Shown here in pieces: positions 1 through 8,164 of a stretch of 64,000 nt of DNA. Source of the DNA: Faecalibacterium sp. I3-3-33 (GTDB taxonomy: Bacteria > Bacillota > Clostridia > Oscillospirales > Ruminococcaceae); contig NZ_CP094469.1 in the NCBI RefSeq assembly GCF_023347295.1, positions 372,001 through 436,000 of the forward strand. Reading direction: 5' to 3'. Each line of letters starts with the position of its first letter. The stretch's first letter is position 1. The notes under the pieces are model-generated. The model searched no databases and was not told the origin of the DNA. It worked only from the letters and a program-made list of their open reading frames with translations. The position numbers were made by a program, and so were the translations under genes.

Positions 1-2
1 TA

Positions 3-76
3 TGGGCCAGGCAGGACTTGAACCCGCGACCAAGCGGTTATGAGCCGCCAGCTCTGACCAGCTGAGCTACTGGCCC
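3..76 (-). tRNA. tRNA with CAT anticodon, probably tRNA-Ile2 (lysidine type)
   Basis: Read on the minus strand, a complete 74-nt cloverleaf is visible: acceptor arm GGGCCAG pairs with CTGGCCC, the D arm is AGCTCAGCTGGTCAGAGCT, and the T arm holds GGTTCAAGTCC. The anticodon loop reads CTCATAA, giving anticodon CAT. The context CTCATAACCGC-TTGGTCGC resembles tRNA-Ile2, whose C34 is changed to lysidine by TilS so that it reads AUA; elongator tRNA-Met is the alternative. The 3' CCA is not encoded. An extended -10 (TGTTATACT on the minus strand, near 109-116) lies upstream. Confidence 0.85.
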
Positions 77-153
77 GTATGTGGTGCTGCATTGCTGCAA
101 CACGCACTAGTATAACAAAAACCGCGCAAAAAGGAAAGCATTTTCCGCAAAAA

Positions 154-573
154 TCATTTGGTGCGGTGGGCATCCAGCTTTTGCAGCATAAATTCGTCCA
201 GCATGGCGGGCGGGAACAGCGGCTCCTTGTAGCCAAAGGCCTCCCGGATAAAGATCAAAGTCACCACGGTCTGGCGGCCGGGGTCCAGCCGCAGGGTGTA
301 CAAGGTGTCCAGCGGCTGCTGGCTGGGCTGGTGCAGCGTCAGGTGCAGCATGAAGCTGCCGTCATTCTCCCGGCGGCACTCGTAGGCAAAGAGGTCTGAG
401 TCGCTGCGGGTGTCCAGACGGTCAAAGCACTCGTCCAGTGCAAGGCCGGTGCGGAACTCGGACAGGCCGGCGGGGCCGTACTGGCTGCGGCGGTTTGTCT
501 CCCGCCGGGAGAGCAGGTACACGATGATGCCCAGCGCACAGGCTAAAAGACAGACGGAAACGACAGCGTTCAT
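154..573 (-). CDS. Hypothetical membrane-anchored protein, 139 aa
   Basis: I do not recognise this protein. It begins with a hydrophobic segment (about residues 2-21) followed by RRE, so it is probably a single-span protein with a soluble C-terminal part of about 115 residues that has alternating strands and no obvious catalytic motif. The start at 573 follows a GGGGAGGG ribosome binding site; a longer reading frame extends upstream but would cross the divergent promoter region. It is transcribed away from the gene at 700, and an extended -10 on the minus strand (TGTTACAAT, about 604-612) fits. Confidence 0.6.
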   Translation of the reverse strand: MNAVVSVCLLACALGIIVYLLSRRETNRRSQYGPAGLSEFRTGLALDECFDRLDTRSDSDLFAYECRRENDGSFMLHLTLHQPSQQPLDTLYTLRLDPGRQTVVTLIFIREAFGYKEPLFPPAMLDEFMLQKLDAHRTK

Positions 574-627
574 GGAAAGACCCTCCCCAAAAGAGTTTTC
601 CTTATTGTAACACAACCTGCAGGGGTT

Positions 628-638
628 TGTGCTATAAT
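628..638 (+). promoter_or_regulatory. Extended -10 promoter for the 700-2480 pair
   Basis: TGCTATAAT is a perfect -10 hexamer with a TGn extension, about 60 bases upstream of the gene at 700. No good -35 is visible at 17 bases. Confidence 0.5.
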
Positions 639-699
639 ATTTACAATTCTTTTTAAATTTTTCTGCAAGCCGGGCGCAAACGCCCGGGGGAGGGGCTTC

Positions 700-1200
700 A
701 TGAAGCTTAAATTTACACGAAAGACATGGTATTTCTTTTTGCTGGCGGCAGCGGCGGTGTCCATGCTGGGCGGCTTTGCCATGCTGGGCGGGATGGATTT
801 TTCCGGGCTGGAAATGATCGTATTCTGCCTTACCGGCATCGCGGTGCTGTTTCTGGCGGCGCAAAAGGGCGCACCGGCCAAGGAAAAGCGCAACTACACC
901 GGCGTGTTCGTGGTGCTGATGCTCAGCAAGCTGGGTGCCAGCGGCTGGGCGGGGGATATCTGCTCGGCGCTGGTGTGGCCTGCTTTGCTGGCAACGGAGT
1001 ATGAGCGCGGCAGACCCATCCAGCGGCAGCTGCAGCTGGTGAGCGCCGCCGAGGTGCTGCGGCTGGTGTTCTGGATGCTGACCAAGTACGCGGGCATGAG
1101 CGGCCTTGCCTTCTGGACGAATATCATGTTCGTGCTGCTGACCTGCGCCCGGGGCTGGGCGGGGCTTACCCTCTATAAAACGCAGGAGGAGACCCTGTGA
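700..1200 (+). CDS. Hypothetical integral membrane protein, 166 aa
   Basis: Four hydrophobic stretches are visible (about residues 11-30, 36-54, 66-98 and 136-156) with short charged loops, so this is a small polytopic membrane protein. No family motif is recognised. The ATG at 700 follows a very strong GGGGGAGGGG site. The stop codon overlaps the GTG start of the next gene by four bases (GTGA), so the two are probably translationally coupled. A role linked to the downstream secreted glycosidase-like protein is possible but is only inferred from the overlap. Confidence 0.65.
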   Translation: MKLKFTRKTWYFFLLAAAAVSMLGGFAMLGGMDFSGLEMIVFCLTGIAVLFLAAQKGAPAKEKRNYTGVFVVLMLSKLGASGWAGDICSALVWPALLATEYERGRPIQRQLQLVSAAEVLRLVFWMLTKYAGMSGLAFWTNIMFVLLTCARGWAGLTLYKTQEETL

Positions 1201-2480
1201 CCCAGCGCCGCAGGACGTCTAAAGCCAAGGCAAAACGCCGTTTTGGCCGCAGAGCCTTTCTGGCCGGGGCGGGCGCAGCAGCCTGTGCTGTGGCGGGGTG
1301 GTATCTGCGGCAGAAAAGCGATGCAGACCACACCGCTGCCTCCGGGCAGGATACGCCCCCGGCACCCAACCCCGCCCTGCCCGCCGGGGAGTGGCGGGCG
1401 GTGTGGGTGAGCTATCTGGACTGGGCGCTGCTGGATTTTTCCACCGAGGACACCTTCCGCGCCGGAGCGGCGCAGCTGCTGGACAATTGCGCCGGGCTGG
1501 GACTGAACACCGTGCTGGCGCAGGTGCGTCCCTTTGGGGATGCGCTGTACCGCAGCAGTTTGTTCCCGTGGAGCCATCTGTGCACCGGGGTGCAGGGCAA
1601 AGACCCCGGCTTTGACCCGCTGGATGTCTTTCTGACCGAGGCGCACCGCCGGGGCATCGGGGTGGAAGCGTGGGTCAACCCCTACCGCCTGCGCTCCTCG
1701 GCGGCGATGCCGCCGAATCTGGCAGAGAATAATCTGGCAAATACCCACCCGGACTGGCTGTGCACCGCCGGGGAGGGGCTGTACCTGAACCCCGCCGTGC
1801 CCGCCGCCGCAGACTATGTGGTGCAGGGGGTGGCAGAGCTTTTGCAGAACTACCCGGTGGACGGCATCCACTTCGACGATTACTTTTACCCCACCACCGA
1901 TGCCGCTGTGGACGCGGTGCAGTTTGCGGCAAGCGGCGCAGCCGACCTTGCCGCGTGGCGGCGGCAGAACGTTACCGCGCTGGTGGCACAAGTGTACCGC
2001 ACCGTGAAGGCGGCAGACCCTACCCTGCGGTTTGGCATCAGCCCACAGGGCAACCCGGATAACGACCTTGACCAGCAATACAGCGATGTGACCGCGTGGC
2101 TGGCGGCGGGCGGGGAGGAAAAGGTCATTGACTACCTCTGCCCGCAGGTGTACTGGGGCTACGGCTTTACCCTGCACTCCGGCAGCACCCGCTTTGCCTT
2201 TGAAAACATCGTCCCGGCGTGGCTTGCCTACCCCCGGGCGGGGGATGTGGCACTGTATTTCGGGCTGGGCGCGTACCGGGTGGGCACCGGGGACGGCGGC
2301 GCGAACCCGGACAGCGTATCCGGCTGGAGCACCGGCAGTGCGCTGGCGGCACAGGTAAAGGACTTGCGGCAGCAGATGGCGGGCGGCTGGGCACTGTACC
2401 GCTACGGCAGTCTGTTCGGGCCGGAGGCTCCCGCGCTGGCCGAGGCCGAGTGTGCGGCGCTGCGGGCGCTGAATGGGTAA
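1197..2480 (+). CDS. GHL10/DUF187-type glycoside hydrolase-like protein, exported
   Basis: This 427-residue protein starts with a basic N terminus and an RRAFL motif followed by a hydrophobic stretch (residues 18-36), a Tat-like or uncleaved signal anchor. The body is a TIM-barrel of the GHL10 family (PF02638, YngK-like): RAVWVSYLDW at 67-76, a VLAQVRPFGDALY segment at 106-118, a WVNPYR segment at 159-164, and the signature VDGIHFDDYFYP at 221-232 with its paired Asp residues. Family members are thought to act on peptidoglycan or extracellular glycans, but the substrate is not established. The GTG start at 1197 overlaps the preceding stop. Protein family is confident; substrate is unknown. 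Confidence 0.85.
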   Translation: MTQRRRTSKAKAKRRFGRRAFLAGAGAAACAVAGWYLRQKSDADHTAASGQDTPPAPNPALPAGEWRAVWVSYLDWALLDFSTEDTFRAGAAQLLDNCAGLGLNTVLAQVRPFGDALYRSSLFPWSHLCTGVQGKDPGFDPLDVFLTEAHRRGIGVEAWVNPYRLRSSAAMPPNLAENNLANTHPDWLCTAGEGLYLNPAVPAAADYVVQGVAELLQNYPVDGIHFDDYFYPTTDAAVDAVQFAASGAADLAAWRRQNVTALVAQVYRTVKAADPTLRFGISPQGNPDNDLDQQYSDVTAWLAAGGEEKVIDYLCPQVYWGYGFTLHSGSTRFAFENIVPAWLAYPRAGDVALYFGLGAYRVGTGDGGANPDSVSGWSTGSALAAQVKDLRQQMAGGWALYRYGSLFGPEAPALAEAECAALRALNG

Positions 2481-2530
2481 AAATTTGTGCAGAAACAGGC
2501 GGCAAACCGCACAAAATAAAGATAGGTATC

Positions 2531-2559
2531 TTGTGCAGAGCGGCAAAATGCGGTATACT
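2531..2559 (+). promoter_or_regulatory. Sigma-A promoter for the lipoprotein gene at 2629
   Basis: TTGTGC, 17 bases, TATACT. The transcript would start near 2566, about 60 bases before the chosen ATG. Confidence 0.55.
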
Positions 2560-2628
2560 TACCCTGTATCTGCCCGTTGGCAGAGACGCACGAAAAAGAA
2601 AAGTTTCTTTGTTTCTATGAGGAAAGCT

Positions 2629-3171
2629 ATGAAGATGAAAAAACAGCTTTTGGCACTGCTGCTGGCGGCGGTTATGGTGTGCAGCTTGACCGGCTGCAAG
2701 GATACCCTGAAAAAGGTGGCGCAGAAGATAACAGGCCACTCCGAGGAAGTGCAGGAGGAGGACACCACCCGCTGGGCGGAATCCACCACCGACCCGCTGA
2801 TCATTCAGGGCATTGCGGATGCCTCGGCAAAGTATGCCACCGCCACCGCAGACGGCTGCCTGTATGCGGTATTCAATGGCATCTGGAGCCGCAACACCGG
2901 CTACTTTACCGTGCCGGGCGGCAGTGTGAACATCATGGCCTGCGGCACCGCCGAGGGCACCCAGAAGTTCAAGGTGGCACTGTGGAAAAAGGTGGACGGC
3001 GGCGCAGCGTATGTGCCGGACAGCACCTACTACGTCAAGACCGATGGCACCGACTACCGCTGCACCATTTCCGGGCTGGACCCGGCGGCGCAGTACCGCG
3101 TGACCATCTCCTATGATTCCAGCCGGTATTACCTGTACGGCCTGATGAAGGTGGAGGGCATTGCCGGATGA
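2629..3171 (+). CDS. Putative lipoprotein, 180 aa
   Basis: The N terminus is a lipoprotein signal: MKMKKQ, a Leu/Ala-rich core and the lipobox LTGC with Cys at residue 23. The mature part starts with a charged linker and continues as a beta-rich domain of about 120 residues with many Tyr, Thr and Gly residues, fitting an extracytoplasmic binding or structural role. I do not recognise the family. The open frame extends upstream to 2473, but ATG 2629 has a GAGGA site six bases upstream and gives a proper signal peptide. The stop overlaps the next start by four bases (ATGA). Confidence 0.7.
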   Translation: MKMKKQLLALLLAAVMVCSLTGCKDTLKKVAQKITGHSEEVQEEDTTRWAESTTDPLIIQGIADASAKYATATADGCLYAVFNGIWSRNTGYFTVPGGSVNIMACGTAEGTQKFKVALWKKVDGGAAYVPDSTYYVKTDGTDYRCTISGLDPAAQYRVTISYDSSRYYLYGLMKVEGIAG

Positions 3172-4085
3172 CGAACCAGACGAAAAATTCAATGCTGCTG
3201 ATGCTGTGCGCCCTGATCTGGGGCACAGCCTTTGTGGCACAGAGCGCCGGCTCCGGCATGGGCGCGTTCTCCTTTCTGGCGGGGCGCAGCTGGATGGCGG
3301 TTCTGGTGCTGATCCCAACGGTCAAAGCGTTTGACGCTTTGCACCACCGGCAGGGCAGGCCGGACGGCAAGCCTAAGACGACGGCAGAGCGCAAGCTGCT
3401 GCTGAAAGCCGGGCTTGTGTGCGGCACGCTGCTGTTTTTGGCCAGCGCGGCGCAGCAGCTGGGCATCACGCTGGACCCCTCCACCGCAAAGGCGGGCTTT
3501 CTGACCGCTATGTATGTGGTGCTGGTGCCGGTGTTCGGCCTGTTTCTGGGGCGCAAGGGCAGCGCACAGCTGTGGGTGAGCATGGCCATTGCCGTGGTGG
3601 GGCTGTACCTGCTGTGCATGAAGGACGGCTTTGGCAGCATCCAGAGCAGCGACTGGCTGCTGCTTTTGTGCGCGGTGCTGTTCAGCTTCCAGATCATGGC
3701 GGTGGATCATTTCTCCCCGCAGATGGACGGTGTGCGCCTGAGCCTTGTGGAGTTTTTTGTGGTGTCGGTGGAAAGCACCGTGGCGGCGTTTTTGTTCGAG
3801 CAGCCTGCCATGGCAGAGTTCGTCGCCTTTGCCGGGCCCATCCTGTACTGCGGCGTGATGTCCAGCGGCGTGGCCTACACCCTGCAGATTCTGGGGCAGC
3901 GGGACCTGAACCCCGCCGTGGCAAGCCTGATCATGTGTCTGGAAAGCGTGTTCAGCGCTTTGGGCGGCTGGCTGCTGCTGCACCAGAACCTTTCCTTCCG
4001 GGAATCTACCGGCTGCGTGCTGCTGTTTGCCGCCGTGGTGCTGGCGCAGCTGCCCCTTGGCCGCCTGATGCGGAGCAAGGCCTGA
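3168..4085 (+). CDS. DMT-superfamily (EamA) transporter
   Basis: A 305-residue membrane protein with about ten hydrophobic segments arranged as two EamA repeats (roughly residues 8-150 and 160-300). The opening ALIWGTAFVAQ is typical of the first helix of EamA permeases, and the second half ends LESVFSALGGWLLLHQ, the usual conserved region. These carriers export metabolites or amino acids; the substrate cannot be told from sequence. The start overlaps the lipoprotein stop, so the two are co-translated. Confidence 0.85.
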   Translation: MTNQTKNSMLLMLCALIWGTAFVAQSAGSGMGAFSFLAGRSWMAVLVLIPTVKAFDALHHRQGRPDGKPKTTAERKLLLKAGLVCGTLLFLASAAQQLGITLDPSTAKAGFLTAMYVVLVPVFGLFLGRKGSAQLWVSMAIAVVGLYLLCMKDGFGSIQSSDWLLLLCAVLFSFQIMAVDHFSPQMDGVRLSLVEFFVVSVESTVAAFLFEQPAMAEFVAFAGPILYCGVMSSGVAYTLQILGQRDLNPAVASLIMCLESVFSALGGWLLLHQNLSFRESTGCVLLFAAVVLAQLPLGRLMRSKA

Positions 4086-4086
4086 G

Positions 4087-4641
4087 ATGCCGGCAAAGCC
4101 GTGCGCCCAGCTGCGCAGCGTGGAGGGCATCCAGTACGAGCTGGTGCGCAAAAAGGTAAAGCAGCTGCATCTGCGGGTGCGCAGCAACGGCACCGTGATG
4201 GTAAGCATCCCCCTGACGGCCAGTCTGGAGCAGGCTGACCGTTTTGTGCTGCAAAACGCCCAGTGGATCCGGGATACCCGGGTGAAGAACATCACGAAGC
4301 TCAACAAGGATAACGCCGACCTGCCGGATAAAGCCACGGCGCTGGCGCACTTTACCGCCATGAGTGATAAGGTCTACCCGGCCTTTGCCGGGGTGCTGGG
4401 CGGGCAGAAGCCCATCCTGAAAGTGCGCAGCATGACCAGCTGCTGGGGCGTGTGCTGCCCGGGCAAGCGGCAGATCACCTTTGCCTTGCAGCTGTATAAC
4501 CAGCCCCCTGCGGCGCAGATCTATGTGGTAGTACACGAGTACTGCCACTTTTTGCAGTTGAATCACAGCCCAGCCTTCTGGGCAGAGGTGGAAAAGCTGC
4601 TGCCGGACTGGAAGGCCCGGCGGGAGCTGCTGAAAAGATAA
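4087..4641 (+). CDS. YgjP-like zinc metallopeptidase (DUF45/SprT-type)
   Basis: A 184-residue cytoplasmic protein. The zinc site is HEYCH at residues 150-154 with a third His at 160, matching HExxH-x5-H of the YgjP/DUF45 family (PF01863). The preceding SCWGVCCPGKRQITFALQL segment corresponds to the family's SRWGSC region. Family members are M48-like peptidases of uncertain substrate, often found near housekeeping genes. The ATG at 4087 comes two bases after the transporter stop, so it is the third gene of the lipoprotein-transporter unit. Confidence 0.85.
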   Translation: MPAKPCAQLRSVEGIQYELVRKKVKQLHLRVRSNGTVMVSIPLTASLEQADRFVLQNAQWIRDTRVKNITKLNKDNADLPDKATALAHFTAMSDKVYPAFAGVLGGQKPILKVRSMTSCWGVCCPGKRQITFALQLYNQPPAAQIYVVVHEYCHFLQLNHSPAFWAEVEKLLPDWKARRELLKR

Positions 4642-4669
4642 TCTATCGTAAAAACGGAGGGAAATTCCC

Positions 4670-6160
4670 TTGGAAAACGAAAAAAAGACCGGCGATAAAT
4701 ATTCCAAACTGGCCGGCAATACCCTGATCTTTGCAATCTCCAGCTTTTCATCCAAGCTGCTCACCCTGATCGTACAGCCCTTTCTGACCTACGCCATGGC
4801 GGAGATCTCGGATCTGGGTCTGTCCAAGATCCTGAGCCAGTATGCCAATCTGCTCATCCCCTTTGTGTCCATGGGCATGTCCAACGCCATCATCCGCTTT
4901 GGTCTGGACAAGGGCAACAGCGAAAAACAGGTGTTCACCAACGGTCTGCTGACCATTCTGGGCGGCTTTGGCATTCTGGTGCTGTGCTGGCCCATTACCC
5001 AGTTTTTGCCGGATATGGCGCAGTACGGCCTGCTGATCTACCTTTATGTGCTCATGAGCTGCCTGCGCACCCTGTGCACCCAGTTCGTGCGCAGCCGCCA
5101 GTGGAATAAGCTTGTGGCAGTGGACGGCGTGCTGTGCACCGTGGCGACCATGGCGTTCTATGTGCTGTATCTGGTGGGCTTCAAGTGGGGCGCCAACGGC
5201 TACCTGCTGGCCATTATCAGCGGTGACCTGACCAGCGTGCTGTTTTTGCTGTTCACCGGCAGGCTGTGGAACTATGTGGAGCTGAAGGGCGTCAACAAAA
5301 AGCTGTGGCGGCAGATGCTCAACTTCTCGCTGCCCATGATCCCGGCGCAGATCAGCTTCTGGATCATCAACGCCTCCGACCTGTTCTTTGTGCGCGAAAT
5401 GTGCGAAGGGCTGGACGGGCGCACCGGCAACGCATGGAGCGGCCTGCTTTCCACCGGCTACTTCCTGCCCACCATCCTGACCACGCTGGGTCTGATCTTC
5501 TACGATGCGTGGCAGCTTTCCGCCGTCACCGAGGAGGAAGGGCGTGCGCGGTTCTTTACCCAGATCTTCCGCACCTATTCCAGCGTGCTGTTCTGCTGCG
5601 CAGCGGGCATTATCTGGCTGTGCCGCCCGGTGATGCACGTCATGAAGTCCAACTATTATTACGCATGGCATTTTGTGCCCTTCCTTGTGCTGGCTTCCAC
5701 CTGCAGCTGCTTTAACCAGTTTATGAACAGCGTCTATGTGGTGACCAAAAAGTCGCAGCGCAGCATGGTCACCATGATGGCGGGTGCTATCAGCAACTGC
5801 ATCATGAACTACTTCTTCATCAAGCTGTGGGGGCCTGTGGGCGCGACCTATGCGTCCTTCCTTGGCCTTGCGCTGGTGTTCACCCTGCGCGCGGTGGACG
5901 CCCGCCGCATGATCGGGATGCACGTCCACCCTGCGCGGGTGCTGGCAAACGCCGCCGTGCTGGTGTTTGAAGCCTTTGTGCTGCTGGCAGAGCCGCCGCT
6001 GTACGGACTGTGGACGGGACTGATCACGCTGGCGGTCATCCTGTACAACTTTGCGGGCGTATGGGCGATGGCGCGGGTGCTGCTGCCCCGCCTGCTGGGA
6101 CGCCGGGGCAAGGCGCTGGTAGCCGCCGTGGACGGCTGGCTGAAGCCGAAAAAGGCGTAA
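4670..6160 (+). CDS. Oligosaccharide flippase / polysaccharide biosynthesis membrane protein
   Basis: A 496-residue protein with some 12-14 transmembrane helices of the MOP superfamily (Wzx/RfbX type). The N-terminal sequence NTLIFAISSFSSKLLTLIV and the repeated helix pairs separated by short loops are typical. It should move lipid-linked sugars across the membrane. The start is a TTG preceded by ACGGAGGG at a good distance; there is no in-frame ATG with a comparable site. It follows the peptidase gene by 28 bases. No glycosyltransferases lie next to it, so the sugar substrate is unknown. Confidence 0.8.
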   Translation: MENEKKTGDKYSKLAGNTLIFAISSFSSKLLTLIVQPFLTYAMAEISDLGLSKILSQYANLLIPFVSMGMSNAIIRFGLDKGNSEKQVFTNGLLTILGGFGILVLCWPITQFLPDMAQYGLLIYLYVLMSCLRTLCTQFVRSRQWNKLVAVDGVLCTVATMAFYVLYLVGFKWGANGYLLAIISGDLTSVLFLLFTGRLWNYVELKGVNKKLWRQMLNFSLPMIPAQISFWIINASDLFFVREMCEGLDGRTGNAWSGLLSTGYFLPTILTTLGLIFYDAWQLSAVTEEEGRARFFTQIFRTYSSVLFCCAAGIIWLCRPVMHVMKSNYYYAWHFVPFLVLASTCSCFNQFMNSVYVVTKKSQRSMVTMMAGAISNCIMNYFFIKLWGPVGATYASFLGLALVFTLRAVDARRMIGMHVHPARVLANAAVLVFEAFVLLAEPPLYGLWTGLITLAVILYNFAGVWAMARVLLPRLLGRRGKALVAAVDGWLKPKKA

Positions 6161-6293
6161 AGCGGAAAAATTATTTGTGATTTCGGAATCCCGGAGCGTC
6201 TGTGGACGCTCCGGGATTCCCTTTTCATGGGGAGGGGTCGTGGAGGAAAACGGCATTTACAGCGCTTGCTTCCTGCGGAAGCGGCGGCGCTGC
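6161..6293 (-). repeat. Type B repeat, reverse orientation, truncated
   Basis: Hairpin 1 is a 15-bp perfect stem (6185-6199 with 6206-6220) around a loop that reads CCACAG on the minus strand. Hairpin 0 with the second loop lies at about 6259-6292, where GCTTCCTGCGGAAGC contains CCGCAG on the minus strand. The interleaved-stem core is missing: similarity stops at AGCGG, directly next to the flippase stop codon. Confidence 0.85.
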
Positions 6294-6307
6294 GGGGGAG
6301 CGGGCTC

Positions 6308-6456
6308 GCCCTCTCAGTCACCTGCGGTGACAGCTCTCCCAAAGGGAGAGCCAAGAGCACTGCCGGAAACTTTCCCATTACACTTAATACTTTAGCAACG
6401 AGCCACAGACCTTGGCTCCCCCTTCGGGGGAGCTGGCGCGGGAGCGCCTGAGAGGG
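6308..6456 (+). repeat. Type A MITE-like repeat
   Basis: The left end GCCCTCTCAGTCACC with a small hairpin and CAGCTCTCCCAAAGGGAGAG is mirrored at the right end by CTCCCCCTTCGGGGGAG...CGCCTGAGAGGG. The central segment contains ATACTTTAGCAACGAG, shared with other copies. Confidence 0.85.
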
Positions 6457-6522
6457 TTCGCTTCGGACAAGCAATTATTTTTACAATTTATGGAACTTGC
6501 TCAAGTTTTTTCCTTCTGTGGA

Positions 6523-6551
6523 TTGACGGAATAGCCTCAAAAACGTATACT
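6523..6551 (+). promoter_or_regulatory. Sigma-A promoter for the DUF1538 gene
   Basis: TTGACG, 17 bases, TATACT. It puts the transcript start near 6558, which would make the upstream TTG (6563) nearly leaderless and supports a later start. Confidence 0.75.
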
Positions 6552-6601
6552 ATAAATATATCTTGTACAAAAGTGTACAAACAGGATACAGACGAAAGGC
6601 G

Positions 6602-8152
6602 GTGGACATCATTCTCAGACGATCGCTCCCCAAGCTGCGGGAAAAGCTTTTGGAGGCGCTGCAGGCGGTGCTGCCCATTGTGGCCATTGTGCTGGTGCTC
6701 TGCTTCTCGGTAGCACCGGTATCGCCCAGCATCCTGCTGTGCTTTTTGCTGGGCGCTGCCATGATCGTGGTGGGCATCATGTTCTTTACTCTGGGTGCAG
6801 AGATGAGCATGACCCCCATGGGCGAGCGGGTGGGTGCAGTCATCACCCGCAGCCGCAAGCTGCCCCTCATCCTCGTGCTCGGCTTTTTGCTGGGCTTCCT
6901 TATCACCATCTCGGAGCCGGACTTGCAGGTGCTGGCAGATCAGGTGCCCTCTATTCCAAGCGGCACCCTGATCCTTTCGGTGGCGGCGGGCGTGGGCCTG
7001 TTTCTGGTCTTTGCCTTCCTGCGTATGCTTATCGGCATTGCGCTGCCAAAGCTGCTGGTGCTGTTCTATGGGCTTATCTTTCTGCTGGCGGCCTTTGTGC
7101 CCAAGGAGTTCCTTGCCGTGGCGTTTGACTCCGGCGGCGTGACCACCGGCCCCATGACCGTGCCCTTTATCATGGCGCTGGGCGTGGGCGTTTCTGCTAT
7201 CCGAAGCGACCGCCACGCGGCGGACGACAGCTTTGGTCTGGTGGCGATGTGTTCCATCGGCCCCATTCTGGCGGTGCTGACGCTGGGCATCGCGTTCCGC
7301 GCAGCGGACAGCACCTACATCCCGCCCATTCTGCCGGAGGTGGCAGACTCGGTGGAGCTGTGGCAGTTGTTCCGGGAGGGTCTGCCCACCTATCTGGCAG
7401 AGATCGCCCGCTCGCTGCTGCCCATCGTGCTGATGTTTGGAGCATTTCAGCTCATCGCCCTGCGGCTGGACCGCCGCACGCTGGGGCGCATCGGCGTGGG
7501 TCTTGCGTATACCTATATCGGCCTTGTGCTCTTTCTGACCGGCGCAAACGTGGGCTTTATGCCCGCCGGTAACTATCTGGGTCAGGTGCTGGCAGGCAGC
7601 GGGATGCGCTGGGCAATCATTCCCATCGGGATGCTCATCGGCTACTTCATCGTAAAGGCCGAGCCTGCGGTCTATGTGCTGAACAAGCAGGTGGAAGAGG
7701 TGACCGATGGTGCCATCTCGGCGCAGGCCATGGGTCTGGCGCTTTCCGCCGGTGTATCCATTTCGGTGGGTCTTGCCATGGTGCGGGTGCTGACCGGCAT
7801 CTCCATCCTGTGGTTCCTTGTGCCGGGCTATGTGTTCGCCATCAGCATCTCCTTTGTGGTGCCCAAGCTGTTCACCGCCATCGCGTTTGACGCGGGCGGT
7901 GTGGCCTCCGGCCCCATGACCGCAACCTTTCTGCTGCCGCTGGCGCAGGGTGCCTGCGTGGCGGTGGGCGGCAATATCGTCACCGATGCCTTCGGTGTGG
8001 TGGCTATGGTCGCCATGACCCCGCTGATCACCGTGCAGATGATGGGTCTGGTGGCGCAGCTGCGCACCCGCAAGGCACGCACGGCGCAGCCCGCTGCGGT
8101 GCTTGCCACCGTGTTTGCAGAACTGCCGGATGACGCCATTATTGAGCTGTAA
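6602..8152 (+). CDS. DUF1538 family membrane protein
   Basis: A polytopic protein of about 516 residues made of two related halves; each holds the signature FD(S/A)GGV(T/A)(T/S)GPMT, once near the middle and once near the C-terminal end. This is the DUF1538 family (PF07556), of unknown function, with transporter-like architecture. The gene next door encodes a PII-like protein, so a nitrogen- or metabolite-regulated transporter is a reasonable guess. The start is uncertain: GTG 6602 is chosen because of the promoter position and AAAGG just upstream, although AAGGCGGTG at 6597-6604 would also be an ideal site for an ATT start at 6611. Confidence 0.8.
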   Translation: MDIILRRSLPKLREKLLEALQAVLPIVAIVLVLCFSVAPVSPSILLCFLLGAAMIVVGIMFFTLGAEMSMTPMGERVGAVITRSRKLPLILVLGFLLGFLITISEPDLQVLADQVPSIPSGTLILSVAAGVGLFLVFAFLRMLIGIALPKLLVLFYGLIFLLAAFVPKEFLAVAFDSGGVTTGPMTVPFIMALGVGVSAIRSDRHAADDSFGLVAMCSIGPILAVLTLGIAFRAADSTYIPPILPEVADSVELWQLFREGLPTYLAEIARSLLPIVLMFGAFQLIALRLDRRTLGRIGVGLAYTYIGLVLFLTGANVGFMPAGNYLGQVLAGSGMRWAIIPIGMLIGYFIVKAEPAVYVLNKQVEEVTDGAISAQAMGLALSAGVSISVGLAMVRVLTGISILWFLVPGYVFAISISFVVPKLFTAIAFDAGGVASGPMTATFLLPLAQGACVAVGGNIVTDAFGVVAMVAMTPLITVQMMGLVAQLRTRKARTAQPAAVLATVFAELPDDAIIEL

Positions 8153-8164
8153 AGGAGGCAGAAC

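Noticed and set aside
3..76. tRNA-Met as identity of the CAT tRNA
   Set aside because: The anticodon-arm context CTCATAACC and variable loop resemble tRNA-Ile2 more than elongator Met; kept as an alternative.
1173..2546. Minus-strand frame of 457 codons opposite the GHL10 gene
   Set aside because: The plus-strand protein has a signal sequence and family signature; the minus frame has neither.
4748..6256. Minus-strand frame of 502 codons opposite the flippase
   Set aside because: Antisense shadow of a polytopic membrane protein; no start signal.
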